64,000 nt of DNA from Enterovibrio norvegicus DSM 15893. Lineage in GTDB: Bacteria; Pseudomonadota; Gammaproteobacteria; Enterobacterales; Vibrionaceae. Shown piece after piece: positions 36,426 to 45,576 of the stretch. A program made the position numbers and the translations under genes. The notes beneath the pieces were generated by a model. It saw only the letters and a list, made by a program, of their open reading frames with translations. It was not told the origin of the DNA and made no database searches. The stretch lies in NCBI RefSeq assembly GCF_900115495.1, contig NZ_FOWR01000027.1, positions 1 through 64,000 on the forward strand, written 5' to 3'. How positions within the stretch are numbered: position 1 is the stretch's first letter; every line of letters begins with the position of its first letter.

Positions 36426-37994
36426 ATGTTACGTACTCGATTACTCCCCTATATCGCGATGGTTTCTGCTGTTTCAGCAGCAATTCCGCACACGGTATCC
36501 GCACATGGGTATATGGATTATCCGCCCGCACGACAAGAAATCTGCGACAGTGATGGCGGCTTCTGGGATTCAGCAGACGGATCAACCATCCCCAACACAG
36601 CCTGTCGCGCTGCGTTCTGGGAATCCAGTTGGATACCCTTTATTCAAAAACATGAGTTCGCCAAGCTCGTCTCTGATTACACCAACCAAGCCGCCGTTGA
36701 AGAAGCCATACCAAGCGGCGCTCTGTGTTCTGGTGGCGATCCTGATAAAGCGGGTATTGATTTACCGTCTTCAGAATGGCAATCCACGCCCATCGACCCC
36801 GCCGCCAATGGCAAACTGACGCTGCTTTATCATGCCGACACGCCACACAACCCAAGTTTCTGGAAGATCTACTTATCAAACGCCAATTACAATCCGGCCT
36901 CGTCACCACTGGCTTGGTCTGATATTGATTTAATCGCTGAATTCGATGACTTGCCCGTTGTCGTGATCAACGAGAAAAAATACTACCAAATGCAAGTAAC
37001 CCTCCCGACAGATAGAACAGGCAATGCTGTACTCTTTTCACGCTGGCAACGCGTCGATGCGGCAGGGGAAGGTTTCTATAACTGCAGTGATCTCAACTTT
37101 GGCGGTGATATTGTTGCGCCAACATGGAACGACATCGGCAGTGCGATTAAATCCACCACGGATGCTTCTGCTGGCGACACCGTGTGGTTCCGCGTGTTTG
37201 ATGGTTCAGGTGCTGAAATGGTATTCGAAAAGCTACCAATAGACGCTAGCAATGACGCTGAAACAGTGTGGGGTGGGCAACTCGCTGACACAGTCAACAA
37301 CACATCATCAAGCGCACGTTTGGGTAAATTGGCAGAAGACGGCACAGTTGCTTGGGACAGCAGTGACCTCTATAGCAACTTGGTCTTTGTGAAAAACACC
37401 AACCACAGTTTCCAATTGGAAGTGAAAAAAGCCACCGTTAATTCTGCACCTGTTTTGTCAGCCCCTGCCTCAGTCTCTGTTGACAGCGGTCAGGATGTTC
37501 AATTCTCAGTGTCCGCTACGGATGCAGATAACGACCCTGTAGATTTCACCCTCTCGGCAGGTAGCTTCTCGATTCAAGGAAACACAGCCACTGTGACTTA
37601 TTCAGCCCCAGACACTCTTCAGGATCTGCGCCAGCAAATTCAAATTACAGCGACAGATGGTCAAGCAGCCGTATCAACGATCGTTGAAATTGCAGTAAAA
37701 GGCAGTGGTCCCGTAGGACAAACAGATTGGAGTGCCAATAACGTGTATCTGGCGGGAGATTCAGTAAACCATCTTGGTACGCAATACACCGCACTGTGGT
37801 GGACGAAAGGCGAAGAACCGGGCACATCCACAGTATGGTCGGCACAAGCAGATGGTAACAATCAAGCATGGAGCGAAGGGATTGCGTACTCAGCGGGTGA
37901 TATCGTGATGTTTGAGCGCGAAAATTATGAAGCGAAATGGTGGACGAAAGGCGATCTTCCATCAAACGGCGGGCCTTGGAAACGCGTGAAGTAA
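36426..37994 (+). CDS. AA10 lytic polysaccharide monooxygenase with two chitin-binding modules
   Basis: 522 residues, secreted. Signal peptidase cleavage after SA exposes the N-terminal histidine H27 (HGYMDYPPARQ) of the copper-binding histidine brace; the second histidine is probably H141 (PHNPSFWKIYL). The AA10 domain runs to about residue 225 (FYNCSDLNFGG). A linker domain without clear family follows, then an Ig/cadherin-like domain (about 340-430, PASVSVDSGQDVQFSVSATDADNDP). Two CBM5/12-type chitin-binding modules end the protein, each with a WWTKG motif (about 437-475 and 480-520). It oxidatively cleaves chitin or cellulose; the modules favour chitin. This layout differs from Vibrio GbpA. 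Confidence 0.9.
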   Translation: MLRTRLLPYIAMVSAVSAAIPHTVSAHGYMDYPPARQEICDSDGGFWDSADGSTIPNTACRAAFWESSWIPFIQKHEFAKLVSDYTNQAAVEEAIPSGALCSGGDPDKAGIDLPSSEWQSTPIDPAANGKLTLLYHADTPHNPSFWKIYLSNANYNPASSPLAWSDIDLIAEFDDLPVVVINEKKYYQMQVTLPTDRTGNAVLFSRWQRVDAAGEGFYNCSDLNFGGDIVAPTWNDIGSAIKSTTDASAGDTVWFRVFDGSGAEMVFEKLPIDASNDAETVWGGQLADTVNNTSSSARLGKLAEDGTVAWDSSDLYSNLVFVKNTNHSFQLEVKKATVNSAPVLSAPASVSVDSGQDVQFSVSATDADNDPVDFTLSAGSFSIQGNTATVTYSAPDTLQDLRQQIQITATDGQAAVSTIVEIAVKGSGPVGQTDWSANNVYLAGDSVNHLGTQYTALWWTKGEEPGTSTVWSAQADGNNQAWSEGIAYSAGDIVMFERENYEAKWWTKGDLPSNGGPWKRVK

Positions 37995-38030
37995 AAGACA
38001 ACCATAAGGTGATTTTTAAAAAATCCCATA

Positions 38031-38057
38031 AAAAAACGCCCTTAAAGGGCGTTTTTT
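38031..38057. terminator. Bidirectional terminator between LPMO gene and zipA
   Basis: AAAAAACGCCCTT, A, AAGGGCGTTTTTT: perfect 13-bp arms with A and T runs on both sides. Confidence 0.92.
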
Positions 38058-38068
38058 CTTCACACTGC

Positions 38069-39112
38069 TCAAGCAGGTGAATGGAATTTCTTTATCTTGT
38101 CTCGGTACGTATCAATGCGCTGAGGCGTCATCATGGTACGGGAATCATCCGTCACCAAGCCACCTAACTGATCCGCAACTTGCTGAGCGGTCTGCAGCAT
38201 CAACTTAAAGTTTTGATCCGCTTCGCCATAACATGGCAGCGTCATAAACAACGAAATGCCCGGTGTCGTGAATTGATGAATCGTCTCTAATGGAAAACTG
38301 CCAGGATTGAACATGTTCGCCGCACTGAACAACACTTTTCCCGTGCCCGCTAAATCAGCGTGACGATGGAAGATTTCCATTTCGCCGTACAGCAGACCAT
38401 GTTGCTCAAGGCAGTTAATCAGCTCTGTGCCATCAAATTCTTGGTTGTTGCCCGCCTGCACATTGAGGATCAGCACTTGCTGTTGAGGCTCAGTTGCAGC
38501 CTCCGGTTCTTCATCAACCGCAACAATGTCCTGCTCTTCCGTTGTTTCAGCAACGGCGTCCTTAACAGCCTCATCCACCACATCTTCATCGTAAGACGAC
38601 GCAGTTTGATAGAAATCGTTCGACGTTTTCTTCGGCTCAACTACAACCGATTCAGCCTCAACACGCGGCTCATCAACGGTAAAAGATGGCGCATCGTTGT
38701 CAGACGCAGAGAAAGCCGGTAAATCAAACGCCTCTTCTTTCGTGTCGACAACCACATCATTCGTGACAACATTTGACTCAAGGTCATTTTCCACACGCGT
38801 ATCAGGTGCCGATGCATCGTCAGAATGCGTTTCGTTAGCGAACAGCGGATCAACATCAGATTTATCGCCAAAGCTTAAACCCGGTTCCTTCCTGTCCACT
38901 TTGGGTGCGTCATCACCCGATTTAATAACACGAACAGAGCCGATACCGTCCTGATCAAAGCCAGTGTCATCCTTCCCTGTCAGCTTACCAATGGGTTTTT
39001 CACCAAATTTGGCAGGCTTTTCTTTCCTACTGGTCCAAAGGCCATGAAGCAGAAGCGCAGCTATCGCTACCGCTCCCAAAATGATCAATACAAGGCGCAA
39101 TTCCTGCATCAT
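38069..39112 (-). CDS. zipA: Cell division protein ZipA
   Basis: 347 residues. An N-terminal membrane anchor (LRLVLIILGAVAIAALLLHGLW) is followed by a short basic stretch, a long acidic linker rich in Asp, Glu, Val and Ser (about 55-205), and the C-terminal FtsZ-binding domain (about 210-345, QVLILNVQAGNNQEFDGTELINCLEQHGLLYGEMEIFHRH). ZipA tethers FtsZ to the membrane at the division site. The MMQELR start parallels the E. coli MMQDLR start. ligA does not follow it directly here; the LPMO, scs and secDF2 genes, on the other strand, intervene. Confidence 0.95.
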   Translation of the reverse strand: MMQELRLVLIILGAVAIAALLLHGLWTSRKEKPAKFGEKPIGKLTGKDDTGFDQDGIGSVRVIKSGDDAPKVDRKEPGLSFGDKSDVDPLFANETHSDDASAPDTRVENDLESNVVTNDVVVDTKEEAFDLPAFSASDNDAPSFTVDEPRVEAESVVVEPKKTSNDFYQTASSYDEDVVDEAVKDAVAETTEEQDIVAVDEEPEAATEPQQQVLILNVQAGNNQEFDGTELINCLEQHGLLYGEMEIFHRHADLAGTGKVLFSAANMFNPGSFPLETIHQFTTPGISLFMTLPCYGEADQNFKLMLQTAQQVADQLGGLVTDDSRTMMTPQRIDTYRDKIKKFHSPA

Positions 39113-39388
39113 TTAATCTCAGTATTTATCTAATTAGCGACGAGAAACCATAGAGCAAGCCCCTATCTAAACACCTTGGAACAAGCTTTGGCAATGTCGC
39201 GCATACAATTTGCTGACTACTGTACCAAAAAGCGCATAAAAGTTAATGCACAACCAATAAGAACACTCAAAAAGTGCCTGTTCTTTCTGGCTTTTGACAC
39301 GCAATGCACTTAAAAATTCCACGTCAGCATAAATTGCCAATACCAACAGGAAACCGTTACCATGCAGAGGTTAAAGCAAGGAGACACT

Positions 39389-40150
39389 ATGACCCCCTCA
39401 CAACTGGTACAACAACCAACATCCGGTGCAGGTTATTTCCTGCGTGGATTTTCTCTGGCATTTACACCAGGTATCCGCAGATTTGTCATCATTCCACTGA
39501 TGGTTAACCTCTTGTTGATGGGTACCCTAATTAGCGTGCTATTGTCACAACTCAGTACATGGATTGACGGGTGGCTCTCTTATATACCCTCTTGGTTGGA
39601 CTGGTTGTCTTACTTATTATGGCCATTGCTGGCAATCTTCGCGTTGGTGATCTGTTCGTATTTTTTCAGCACGGTCGCCAACTGGATAGCCGCGCCCTTT
39701 AATGGCCTACTTGCTGAGCACTTGGAAGCAAAGCTCACTGGCAAACGCCCACCGGATGATGGCATCGCTGGGATCGTTAAAGATTTACCGCGTATCTTCA
39801 AACGGGAATGGCAAAAGCTTTGGTATTACCTACCTAAAGCACTAGGTTTGCTGATATTGATGTGGATTCCAGCTATCGGGCAAACGCTCGGGCCTGTGCT
39901 CTGGTTTTTATTCAGCGCATGGATGATGGGCATTCAATACTGTGACTATCCGTTCGATAACCACCGCGTGTCGTTTCCATCAATGAAAGCAACACTGCGC
40001 GAACAAAAAGGCATGACCATGAGCTTTGGCGCATTAGTCATGGTGTTTACCATGACGCCAGTGCTCAACCTGTTTGTCATGCCAGTCGCCGTGTGTGGTG
40101 CAACCGCAATGTGGGTAGACAAATATCGTGGCGAACTCGCGCGATACTAA
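39389..40150 (+). CDS. cysZ: Sulfate transporter CysZ
   Basis: 253 residues, an integral membrane protein for sulfate uptake feeding cysteine synthesis. Family features are [25 protein letters not shown] at the N-terminus and [21 protein letters not shown] near residue 190. The start at 39389 follows an ideal AAGGAGA ribosome site; a Met 27 bases upstream lacks one. It is divergent from zipA and precedes cysK, the usual gammaproteobacterial order. Confidence 0.94.
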   Translation: MTPSQLVQQPTSGAGYFLRGFSLAFTPGIRRFVIIPLMVNLLLMGTLISVLLSQLSTWIDGWLSYIPSWLDWLSYLLWPLLAIFALVICSYFFSTVANWIAAPFNGLLAEHLEAKLTGKRPPDDGIAGIVKDLPRIFKREWQKLWYYLPKALGLLILMWIPAIGQTLGPVLWFLFSAWMMGIQYCDYPFDNHRVSFPSMKATLREQKGMTMSFGALVMVFTMTPVLNLFVMPVAVCGATAMWVDKYRGELARY

Positions 40151-40415
40151 ATATCGAAGAACGAAACGCTTTTTTAGTATGCAGGTCTACATACTTCTCG
40201 TTCACTTTGCCGCCCAACCTCACGGGCGGTAGAGTTCCACACACAAATGCCTTCATAATTAGCCAACGTCAGTCTACTTTCCAAATCAAAAATGCCAAAA
40301 ATAACTGTCTAAGTTCTGAAATCACAATAAGATATAACCAACGATTCCTTTGCATTTATGCAAACAGCGATATTATTTTAGACGTATTCCCCAGCAAACC
40401 GAAGGAACGAAGAAC

Positions 40416-41384
40416 ATGGGTAAGATTTACGAAGATAATACAACCACCATTGGTAACACCCCTCTAGTACGCCTTAACCGTGTATCTAACGGAAAAGTGC
40501 TGGTAAAGATTGAAGCGCGTAATCCAAGTTTCAGCGTTAAATGTCGTATCGGCGCGAACATGATTTGGGATGCCGAGAAAAAAGGCACTCTGAAGCCAGG
40601 TATAGAGTTGGTTGAGCCTACCAGTGGTAACACAGGTATTGCGCTGGCTTACGTTGCTGCTGCTCGTGGTTACAAGCTAACGCTGACCATGCCAGAATCA
40701 ATGAGCCTCGAGCGCCGTAAACTGCTTAAAGCATTGGGTGCAAACCTCGTGCTAACAGAAGCGGCAAAGGGTATGAAAGGCGCCATTGCTAAAGCAGAAG
40801 AAATCGTCGCAACTGACCCTGCAAAATACCTGTTGCTTCAACAGTTCGATAACCCAGCTAACCCAGAGATCCACGAAAAGACAACGGGTCCTGAAATTTG
40901 GGAAGACACTGACGGTGAAATCGACGTCTTTGTTGCTGGTGTAGGTACGGGCGGTACACTAACGGGTGTTAGCCGTTACATCAAAAACACGCAAGGTAAA
41001 GCGATCACTACTGTTGCCGTTGAACCTTCAGAATCACCAGTTATTGCACAAACTGTTGCGGGTGATGCAGTTCAACCTGCACCACACAAAATCCAAGGTA
41101 TCGGTGCAGGCTTCGTACCTGGCAACCTTGATCTTTCACTGATTGATAAAGTGGTTCACGTCACTTCTGACGAAGCGATTGCTATGGCACGTCGTTTGAT
41201 GGAAGAAGAAGGCATTCTGGCCGGTATTTCATCAGGTGCAGCCGTTGTTGCAGCGAACAAAGTTGCAGAGCTTCCTGAATTTGATGGCAAGAACATTGTG
41301 ACCATTTTGCCGAGCTCTGGTGAGCGTTACCTCAGTACTGCACTGTTCGCAGGTATCTTCACTGAGCTAGAAAATCAGCAGTAA
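40416..41384 (+). CDS. cysK: Cysteine synthase A (O-acetylserine sulfhydrylase)
   Basis: 322 residues. It makes cysteine from O-acetylserine and sulfide with pyridoxal phosphate. The PLP-binding lysine is K42 in [13 protein letters not shown], and the substrate loop TSGNTG and the phosphate-binding glycine loop VGTGGT are intact. The start ATG follows GAAGGAACGAAGAAC. The sequence shows strongly biased, high-expression codon use like the ptsHI-crr genes downstream. A classic terminator ends the gene. Confidence 0.97.
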   Translation: MGKIYEDNTTTIGNTPLVRLNRVSNGKVLVKIEARNPSFSVKCRIGANMIWDAEKKGTLKPGIELVEPTSGNTGIALAYVAAARGYKLTLTMPESMSLERRKLLKALGANLVLTEAAKGMKGAIAKAEEIVATDPAKYLLLQQFDNPANPEIHEKTTGPEIWEDTDGEIDVFVAGVGTGGTLTGVSRYIKNTQGKAITTVAVEPSESPVIAQTVAGDAVQPAPHKIQGIGAGFVPGNLDLSLIDKVVHVTSDEAIAMARRLMEEEGILAGISSGAAVVAANKVAELPEFDGKNIVTILPSSGERYLSTALFAGIFTELENQQ

Positions 41385-41701
41385 TAGATACAATTTGTTA
41401 CAGACAATAGTCTGAGAGACAACAAAAAAGCCCCTGAGGGGCTTTTTTGTTTGATTTTTTTAGTCCGCTCTAGTAAAAAATCCCCGCTTATTATTTTCGA
41501 GGCTCGAAATAAAAAGCCGCCTCGTCTTCGAGGCACATGCCCATTCAAGCGAAAATGTCACAAAAATTTGACTTGGATTAAGCAAAGGCATGCAAATCTT
41601 CGTTAGTTTATCGTCCACCGATAGCCAAATCAGGTCATTCGGTTTAAGCTATCAACAGATTTAATACATAAACTTAAATAAATAATGTATCGGGGTAAAT
41701 C
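41385..41701. other. Interval between cysK and ptsH
   Basis: 317 bases. Left: the cysK terminator. Middle: a cluster of complementary GC-rich segments (41495-41534) able to form alternative hairpins. Right: presumably the ptsH promoter and the ribosome site GGGGTAAATC. A TTGACT at 41568-41573 could be a -35 box, but no matching -10 stands out. Confidence 0.5.
41424..41448 (+). terminator. Terminator of cysK
   Basis: AAAAAAGCCCC and GGGGCTTTTTT form a perfect 11-bp stem with loop TGA, 40 bases after the stop codon. Confidence 0.92.
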
Positions 41702-41959
41702 ATGTATCAAAAGCAAGTAGAAATCACTGCTGAAAACGGTCTGCACACTCGTCCTGCTGCTCAGTTTGTTAAGGAAGCAAAAGGCTTCGATGCAAAAATT
41801 ACTGTTGAATCTGGCGGTAAAGAAGCAAGCGCAACTAGCCTGTTCAAACTGCAAACTCTTGGCCTGACTAAAGGTACTGTTGTAACCATCAAAGCTGATG
41901 GTGCACAAGCTCAAGAAGCTGTTGATCACCTAGTTAAACTGATGGACGAGCTGGAATAA
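41702..41959 (+). CDS. ptsH: Phosphocarrier protein HPr
   Basis: 85 residues, the exact HPr length. The phosphorylated histidine is H15 in [12 protein letters not shown] and the regulatory-site serine is S46 in [12 protein letters not shown]. HPr passes phosphate from enzyme I to all sugar-specific EIIA proteins, including presumably the EIIA at 47145. First gene of ptsH-ptsI-crr. Confidence 0.98.
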   Translation: MYQKQVEITAENGLHTRPAAQFVKEAKGFDAKITVESGGKEASATSLFKLQTLGLTKGTVVTIKADGAQAQEAVDHLVKLMDELE

Positions 41960-42013
41960 TCCAGCTTTTTTCTATCCATTAGCATTTAAATTTGGTCAAC
42001 GTAAGGTAAAGCT

Positions 42014-43741
42014 ATGATTTCAGGCATTCTGGCATCTCCTGGTATTGCATTCGGTAAAGCGCTGCTACTTCAAGAAGACGAAATCGTCATCAATAAAAAC
42101 CCTCTTCCAGCTGATCAGTTGGATGCGGAAATTCAGCGCCTTTTCGATGCGCGCGAAAAATCTAAACTTCAGCTAGAAGCTATCAAAGAAAAAGCACTCA
42201 TCACCTTTGGTGAAGAGAAAGAAGCTATCTTTGAAGGCCATATCATGCTGTTGGAAGATGAAGAGCTAGAAGAAGAAATCATAGCTTTCATTAAAGAGAA
42301 CAACGCAGCGGCTGATTACGCGATTTACAGCGTATTTGAAGAGCAAGCAACGACGCTTGAATCTCTTGACGACGAATACCTAAAAGAGCGCGCAACTGAT
42401 ATTCGTGACATCGGCTCACGTTTTGTTAAGAACGCACTGGGTATCAACATCGTTTCTCTAAGCGCTATCAACGAAGAAGTGATTTTGGTTGCTAACGACC
42501 TAACACCTTCTGAAACTGCGCAAATCAACCTAGATTACGTACTAGGTTTCATCACCGATATCGGTGGTCGCACTTCTCACACCTCAATCATGGCGCGCTC
42601 TCTAGAGCTTCCAGCAATCGTTGGCACCATGAACATCACTAAAACAGTGAACAACGGTGACATGCTGATACTTGATGCAATCAACAACAAGATTGTTATC
42701 AACCCAAGCGAAGAAGAGCTAAACAAATTCAAAGCGATCCGTGATGAATTCATCGCAGAGAAAGAAGAACTGGCTAAATTGAAAGATTTGCCAGCAATCA
42801 CTCTGGACGGTCACCAAGTGGAAGTTTGCGGTAACATCGGTACCGTTAAAGACTGCGACGGTATCAACCGTAATGGCGGCGAAGGTGTAGGCCTTTACCG
42901 CACAGAATTCCTATTCATGGACCGCGATGCACTGCCTACTGAAGAAGAGCAGTACAAAGCATACAAAGACGTTGCGCTTGCAATGCAAGGTCACCCAGTG
43001 ATTATCCGTACTATGGATATCGGTGGTGACAAAGATCTACCTTACATGGATCTGCCAAAAGAAATGAACCCGTTCCTAGGCTGGCGTGCAATTCGCATCA
43101 GCTTGGATCGTCGTGAAATTCTACGCGACCAACTTCGTGCCATCCTTCGTGCATCTGCACACGGTAAGCTACGCGTGATGTTCCCTATGATCATCTCTGT
43201 AGAAGAAATCCGTGAGCTGAAGAAAGCCATCGAAGAATACAAAGTGGAACTTCGTGCAGAAGGCCATGCGTTTGACGAGAACATCGAGATCGGTGTAATG
43301 GTTGAAACGCCAGCAGCCGCAGCGATTGCTCATCACCTAGCGAAAGAAGTTGCATTCTTTAGCATTGGTACAAACGACTTAACCCAGTATACTCTTGCGG
43401 TTGACCGTGGTAATGAGATGATCTCGCACCTGTATAACCCTCTGTCTCCGGCTGTACTTACTGTGATCAAGCAGGTAATTGATGCTTCTCACAAAGAAGG
43501 TAAATGGACTGGCATGTGTGGCGAGCTTGCAGGCGACGAGCGTGCAACGCTACTACTGATGGGTATGGGTCTAGATGAGTTCAGCATGAGCGGCATCTCA
43601 ATCCCACGCATCAAGAAAATTATCCGTAATGCCAACTTTGCTGATGTTAAAGCAATGGCAGACGAAGCACTGGCAATGCCTACTGCAGCTGAAATCGCTG
43701 AACATGTAGAAAAATTCATTGCTGAAAAAACTGTCTGCTAA
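42014..43741 (+). CDS. ptsI: PTS enzyme I (phosphoenolpyruvate-protein phosphotransferase)
   Basis: 575 residues. It takes phosphate from phosphoenolpyruvate onto H189 ([12 protein letters not shown]), the same residue number as in E. coli, and passes it to HPr. The C-terminal PEP-binding barrel is intact ([36 protein letters not shown]). The gap to ptsH is 54 bases, with ribosome site CGTAAGGTAAAGCT before the ATG. Confidence 0.98.
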   Translation: MISGILASPGIAFGKALLLQEDEIVINKNPLPADQLDAEIQRLFDAREKSKLQLEAIKEKALITFGEEKEAIFEGHIMLLEDEELEEEIIAFIKENNAAADYAIYSVFEEQATTLESLDDEYLKERATDIRDIGSRFVKNALGINIVSLSAINEEVILVANDLTPSETAQINLDYVLGFITDIGGRTSHTSIMARSLELPAIVGTMNITKTVNNGDMLILDAINNKIVINPSEEELNKFKAIRDEFIAEKEELAKLKDLPAITLDGHQVEVCGNIGTVKDCDGINRNGGEGVGLYRTEFLFMDRDALPTEEEQYKAYKDVALAMQGHPVIIRTMDIGGDKDLPYMDLPKEMNPFLGWRAIRISLDRREILRDQLRAILRASAHGKLRVMFPMIISVEEIRELKKAIEEYKVELRAEGHAFDENIEIGVMVETPAAAAIAHHLAKEVAFFSIGTNDLTQYTLAVDRGNEMISHLYNPLSPAVLTVIKQVIDASHKEGKWTGMCGELAGDERATLLLMGMGLDEFSMSGISIPRIKKIIRNANFADVKAMADEALAMPTAAEIAEHVEKFIAEKTVC

Positions 43742-43783
43742 ACTACGGCAGCAAAGAATTGATAACGCTTAGGAGCATACACT

Positions 43784-44293
43784 ATGGGTCTGTTTGACAA
43801 ACTGAAGAAGCTGGTTTCTGACGACAGCAGCGATGCAGGTGTGATTGAAATCATGGCACCACTTTCTGGTGAAATCGTAAACATCGAAGATGTGCCTGAT
43901 GTTGTTTTCGCAGAAAAAATCGTTGGTGACGGTATTGCAATCAAACCAACTGGCGACAAAATGGTTGCACCAGTTAACGGTACCATTGGTAAGATTTTCG
44001 AAACTAACCACGCTTTCTCAATCGAATCTGAAGACGGCATCGAGATGTTCGTTCACTTCGGCATCGACACTGTTGAGCTAAAAGGTGAAGGCTTCAAGCG
44101 TATCGCTGAAGAAGGTCAAACTGTAAAAGTTGGCGACCCAATCATCGAATTCGATCTAGCAATGCTAGAAGAAAAAGCGAAGTCTACTCTGACACCTGTT
44201 GTTATTTCTAACATGGACGAAATCAAAGAGCTGAACAAGCTTTCTGGTTCTGTTGTTGTTGGTCAAACACCAGTACTACGCATCAAGAAGTAA
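43784..44293 (+). CDS. crr: Glucose-specific EIIA component
   Basis: 169 residues. The phosphorylated histidine and its partner are H91 (MFVHFGIDT) and H76 (ETNHAF), corresponding to His90 and His75 of E. coli numbered without Met. It donates phosphate to glucose-type EIIBC and is the regulator of inducer exclusion and adenylate cyclase, which links it to CRP-controlled genes such as the 382-2669 pair. Ribosome site TTAGGAG. Confidence 0.98.
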   Translation: MGLFDKLKKLVSDDSSDAGVIEIMAPLSGEIVNIEDVPDVVFAEKIVGDGIAIKPTGDKMVAPVNGTIGKIFETNHAFSIESEDGIEMFVHFGIDTVELKGEGFKRIAEEGQTVKVGDPIIEFDLAMLEEKAKSTLTPVVISNMDEIKELNKLSGSVVVGQTPVLRIKK

Positions 44294-44310
44294 TGCTTAA
44301 TGTGTAAGGA

Positions 44311-44335
44311 AAAGCGCAGCCTCGGCTGCGCTTTT
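44311..44335 (+). terminator. Terminator of ptsH-ptsI-crr
   Basis: AAAGCGCAGCC and GGCTGCGCTTT form a perfect 11-bp stem with loop TC, followed by TTTTG. Confidence 0.92.
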
Positions 44336-44349
44336 TTGTTGCCTCAAGT

Positions 44350-44475
44350 TTATATCCGCTCAACGATATTTTGCCCGCTTTCACTGCGCCGACAAGCATC
44401 AACGTGCTTAGCATCCACTTCCCAAACGCCACGACTGACCGCCGCCATTAACTGCTCACGAAGAGTTAGTTCGAA
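44350..44475 (-). pseudogene. Possible short coding remnant behind the AraC regulator
   Basis: On the minus strand, in a different frame from the AraC gene and overlapping its last bases, an open stretch encodes ELTLREQLMAAVSRGVWEV followed by DAKHVDACRRSESGQNIVERI and a stop. Its composition looks protein-like (helical, balanced charges), but there is no ribosome site and it is too short to identify. It may be the eroded C-terminus of a lost gene, or chance. Confidence 0.2.
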
Positions 44476-45341
44476 AACTCATGAATGAAACTCTGCTGTT
44501 GGCTTATGTATTGCTGACGATATTGTGTTGGGGTCATCCCTGCTAGCCGTTTAAACAGGCGGCAAAAGTAATCCGCATCCACAAACCCACTTTCCAGCGC
44601 CACCTGTTTAACACGCAACCCTTTTTCAATAAGAAGATGCCGAGCATGAGCAAAGCGCTCTCGATTAATGTATTCGTTAAAACCAATGTCGCTGTGTTGC
44701 TGAAACAGGTGAGAAAGGTAACTTGATGAAATACAGAAGTGATCAGCCACTGACTCACGGCAAATTGACTCATGGAAATGGCAACGCATGTAAGTCAGAA
44801 TCTGATGGAAGAGCTGCTTTTGCTTAGACACATCCGACGCATGAGCACTTAGCTTACGAGAAATCGTCCGTAGCAATACATCAAGCTTCACATCACCCAA
44901 CCCCCTCACTTCTGACGTCAAGCCAAGCAGCAAGGCATTGAGTGATGTCAGTGGCATGGCCCATTTCGCCAAACTGATGCAACGGCCATCTTGCCAGTGG
45001 TTATAACTTAGCCCTAGCTTTTCACCACGACAACAAATGCTCAAGGTGTTCGCCTCATCAGCATACGGCAAATTCCAACCGTGAGCCTCTACGCGAAGCA
45101 CATCACCGGGCTTCATGCGCACCACACCTCGCTCGCCACCGCCGTAACTGAACATCATGTCTACCGCCCCCTCGACAACTATTTCCACTCTTTCTTCTGG
45201 CGTACACCATGCCAAAAGCGGCATGTCATTGCATGGCAATGCACGGTGGCAATCCGTATTGAGCTTTCCGTCTAAACGACCTGCAATCTCAGAAAGCACC
45301 AAATATGAATACGTGTCGGGTTGGTTAGTCGTGTTGGGCAT
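44466..45341 (-). CDS. AraC-family regulator of the mannoside PTS locus
   Basis: 291 residues. The N-terminal part (about 35-110) is a cupin-like sensor (PLLAWCTPEERVEIVVEGAVDMMFSYGGGERGVVRMKPGDVLRV). The C-terminal AraC domain (about 190-285) has both HTH motifs (ESVADHFCISSSYLSHLFQQHSDIGFNEYINRERF and VDADYFCRLFKRLAGMTPTQYRQQY). It is divergent from the EIIBC gene with a 235-bp spacer holding repeated ACTGT elements. It is therefore the probable inducer-responsive activator of the PTS and alpha-mannosidase genes; the ligand is unknown. Confidence 0.85.
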   Translation of the reverse strand: MPNTTNQPDTYSYLVLSEIAGRLDGKLNTDCHRALPCNDMPLLAWCTPEERVEIVVEGAVDMMFSYGGGERGVVRMKPGDVLRVEAHGWNLPYADEANTLSICCRGEKLGLSYNHWQDGRCISLAKWAMPLTSLNALLLGLTSEVRGLGDVKLDVLLRTISRKLSAHASDVSKQKQLFHQILTYMRCHFHESICRESVADHFCISSSYLSHLFQQHSDIGFNEYINRERFAHARHLLIEKGLRVKQVALESGFVDADYFCRLFKRLAGMTPTQYRQQYISQQQSFIHEFSN

Positions 45342-45364
45342 TCGGTGTCACTCTCACTATTGGA

Positions 45365-45469
45365 TGTGAAAATACATTCACGAGAACTTTAACTGTTCAC
45401 TTTATGATGAAAAAATTTACAGTTTTTTGAGAATATTTCCATGATGGACTGCACCCTTTAACTGTAAAT
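45365..45469. promoter_or_regulatory. Repeated operator-like elements between AraC gene and EIIBC
   Basis: CTTTAACTGT occurs at 45387-45396 and again at 45456-45465. ATTTACAGTT (45415-45424) is the exact reverse complement of AACTGTAAAT (45460-45469). A further palindrome, GTGAA-N6-TTCAC, is at 45366-45381. Repeated half-sites in a divergent promoter are what an AraC-type activator would bind. Confidence 0.55.
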
Positions 45470-45576
45470 ATTTACAACAAAATGACTAATATGCGCTCAA
45501 TCACAGTCTTAAATTGGAAATATTTTCATCATCTTCCTGCCAAAACCCTATTTGAAGGTCGTAGAAGGAGAACCTC

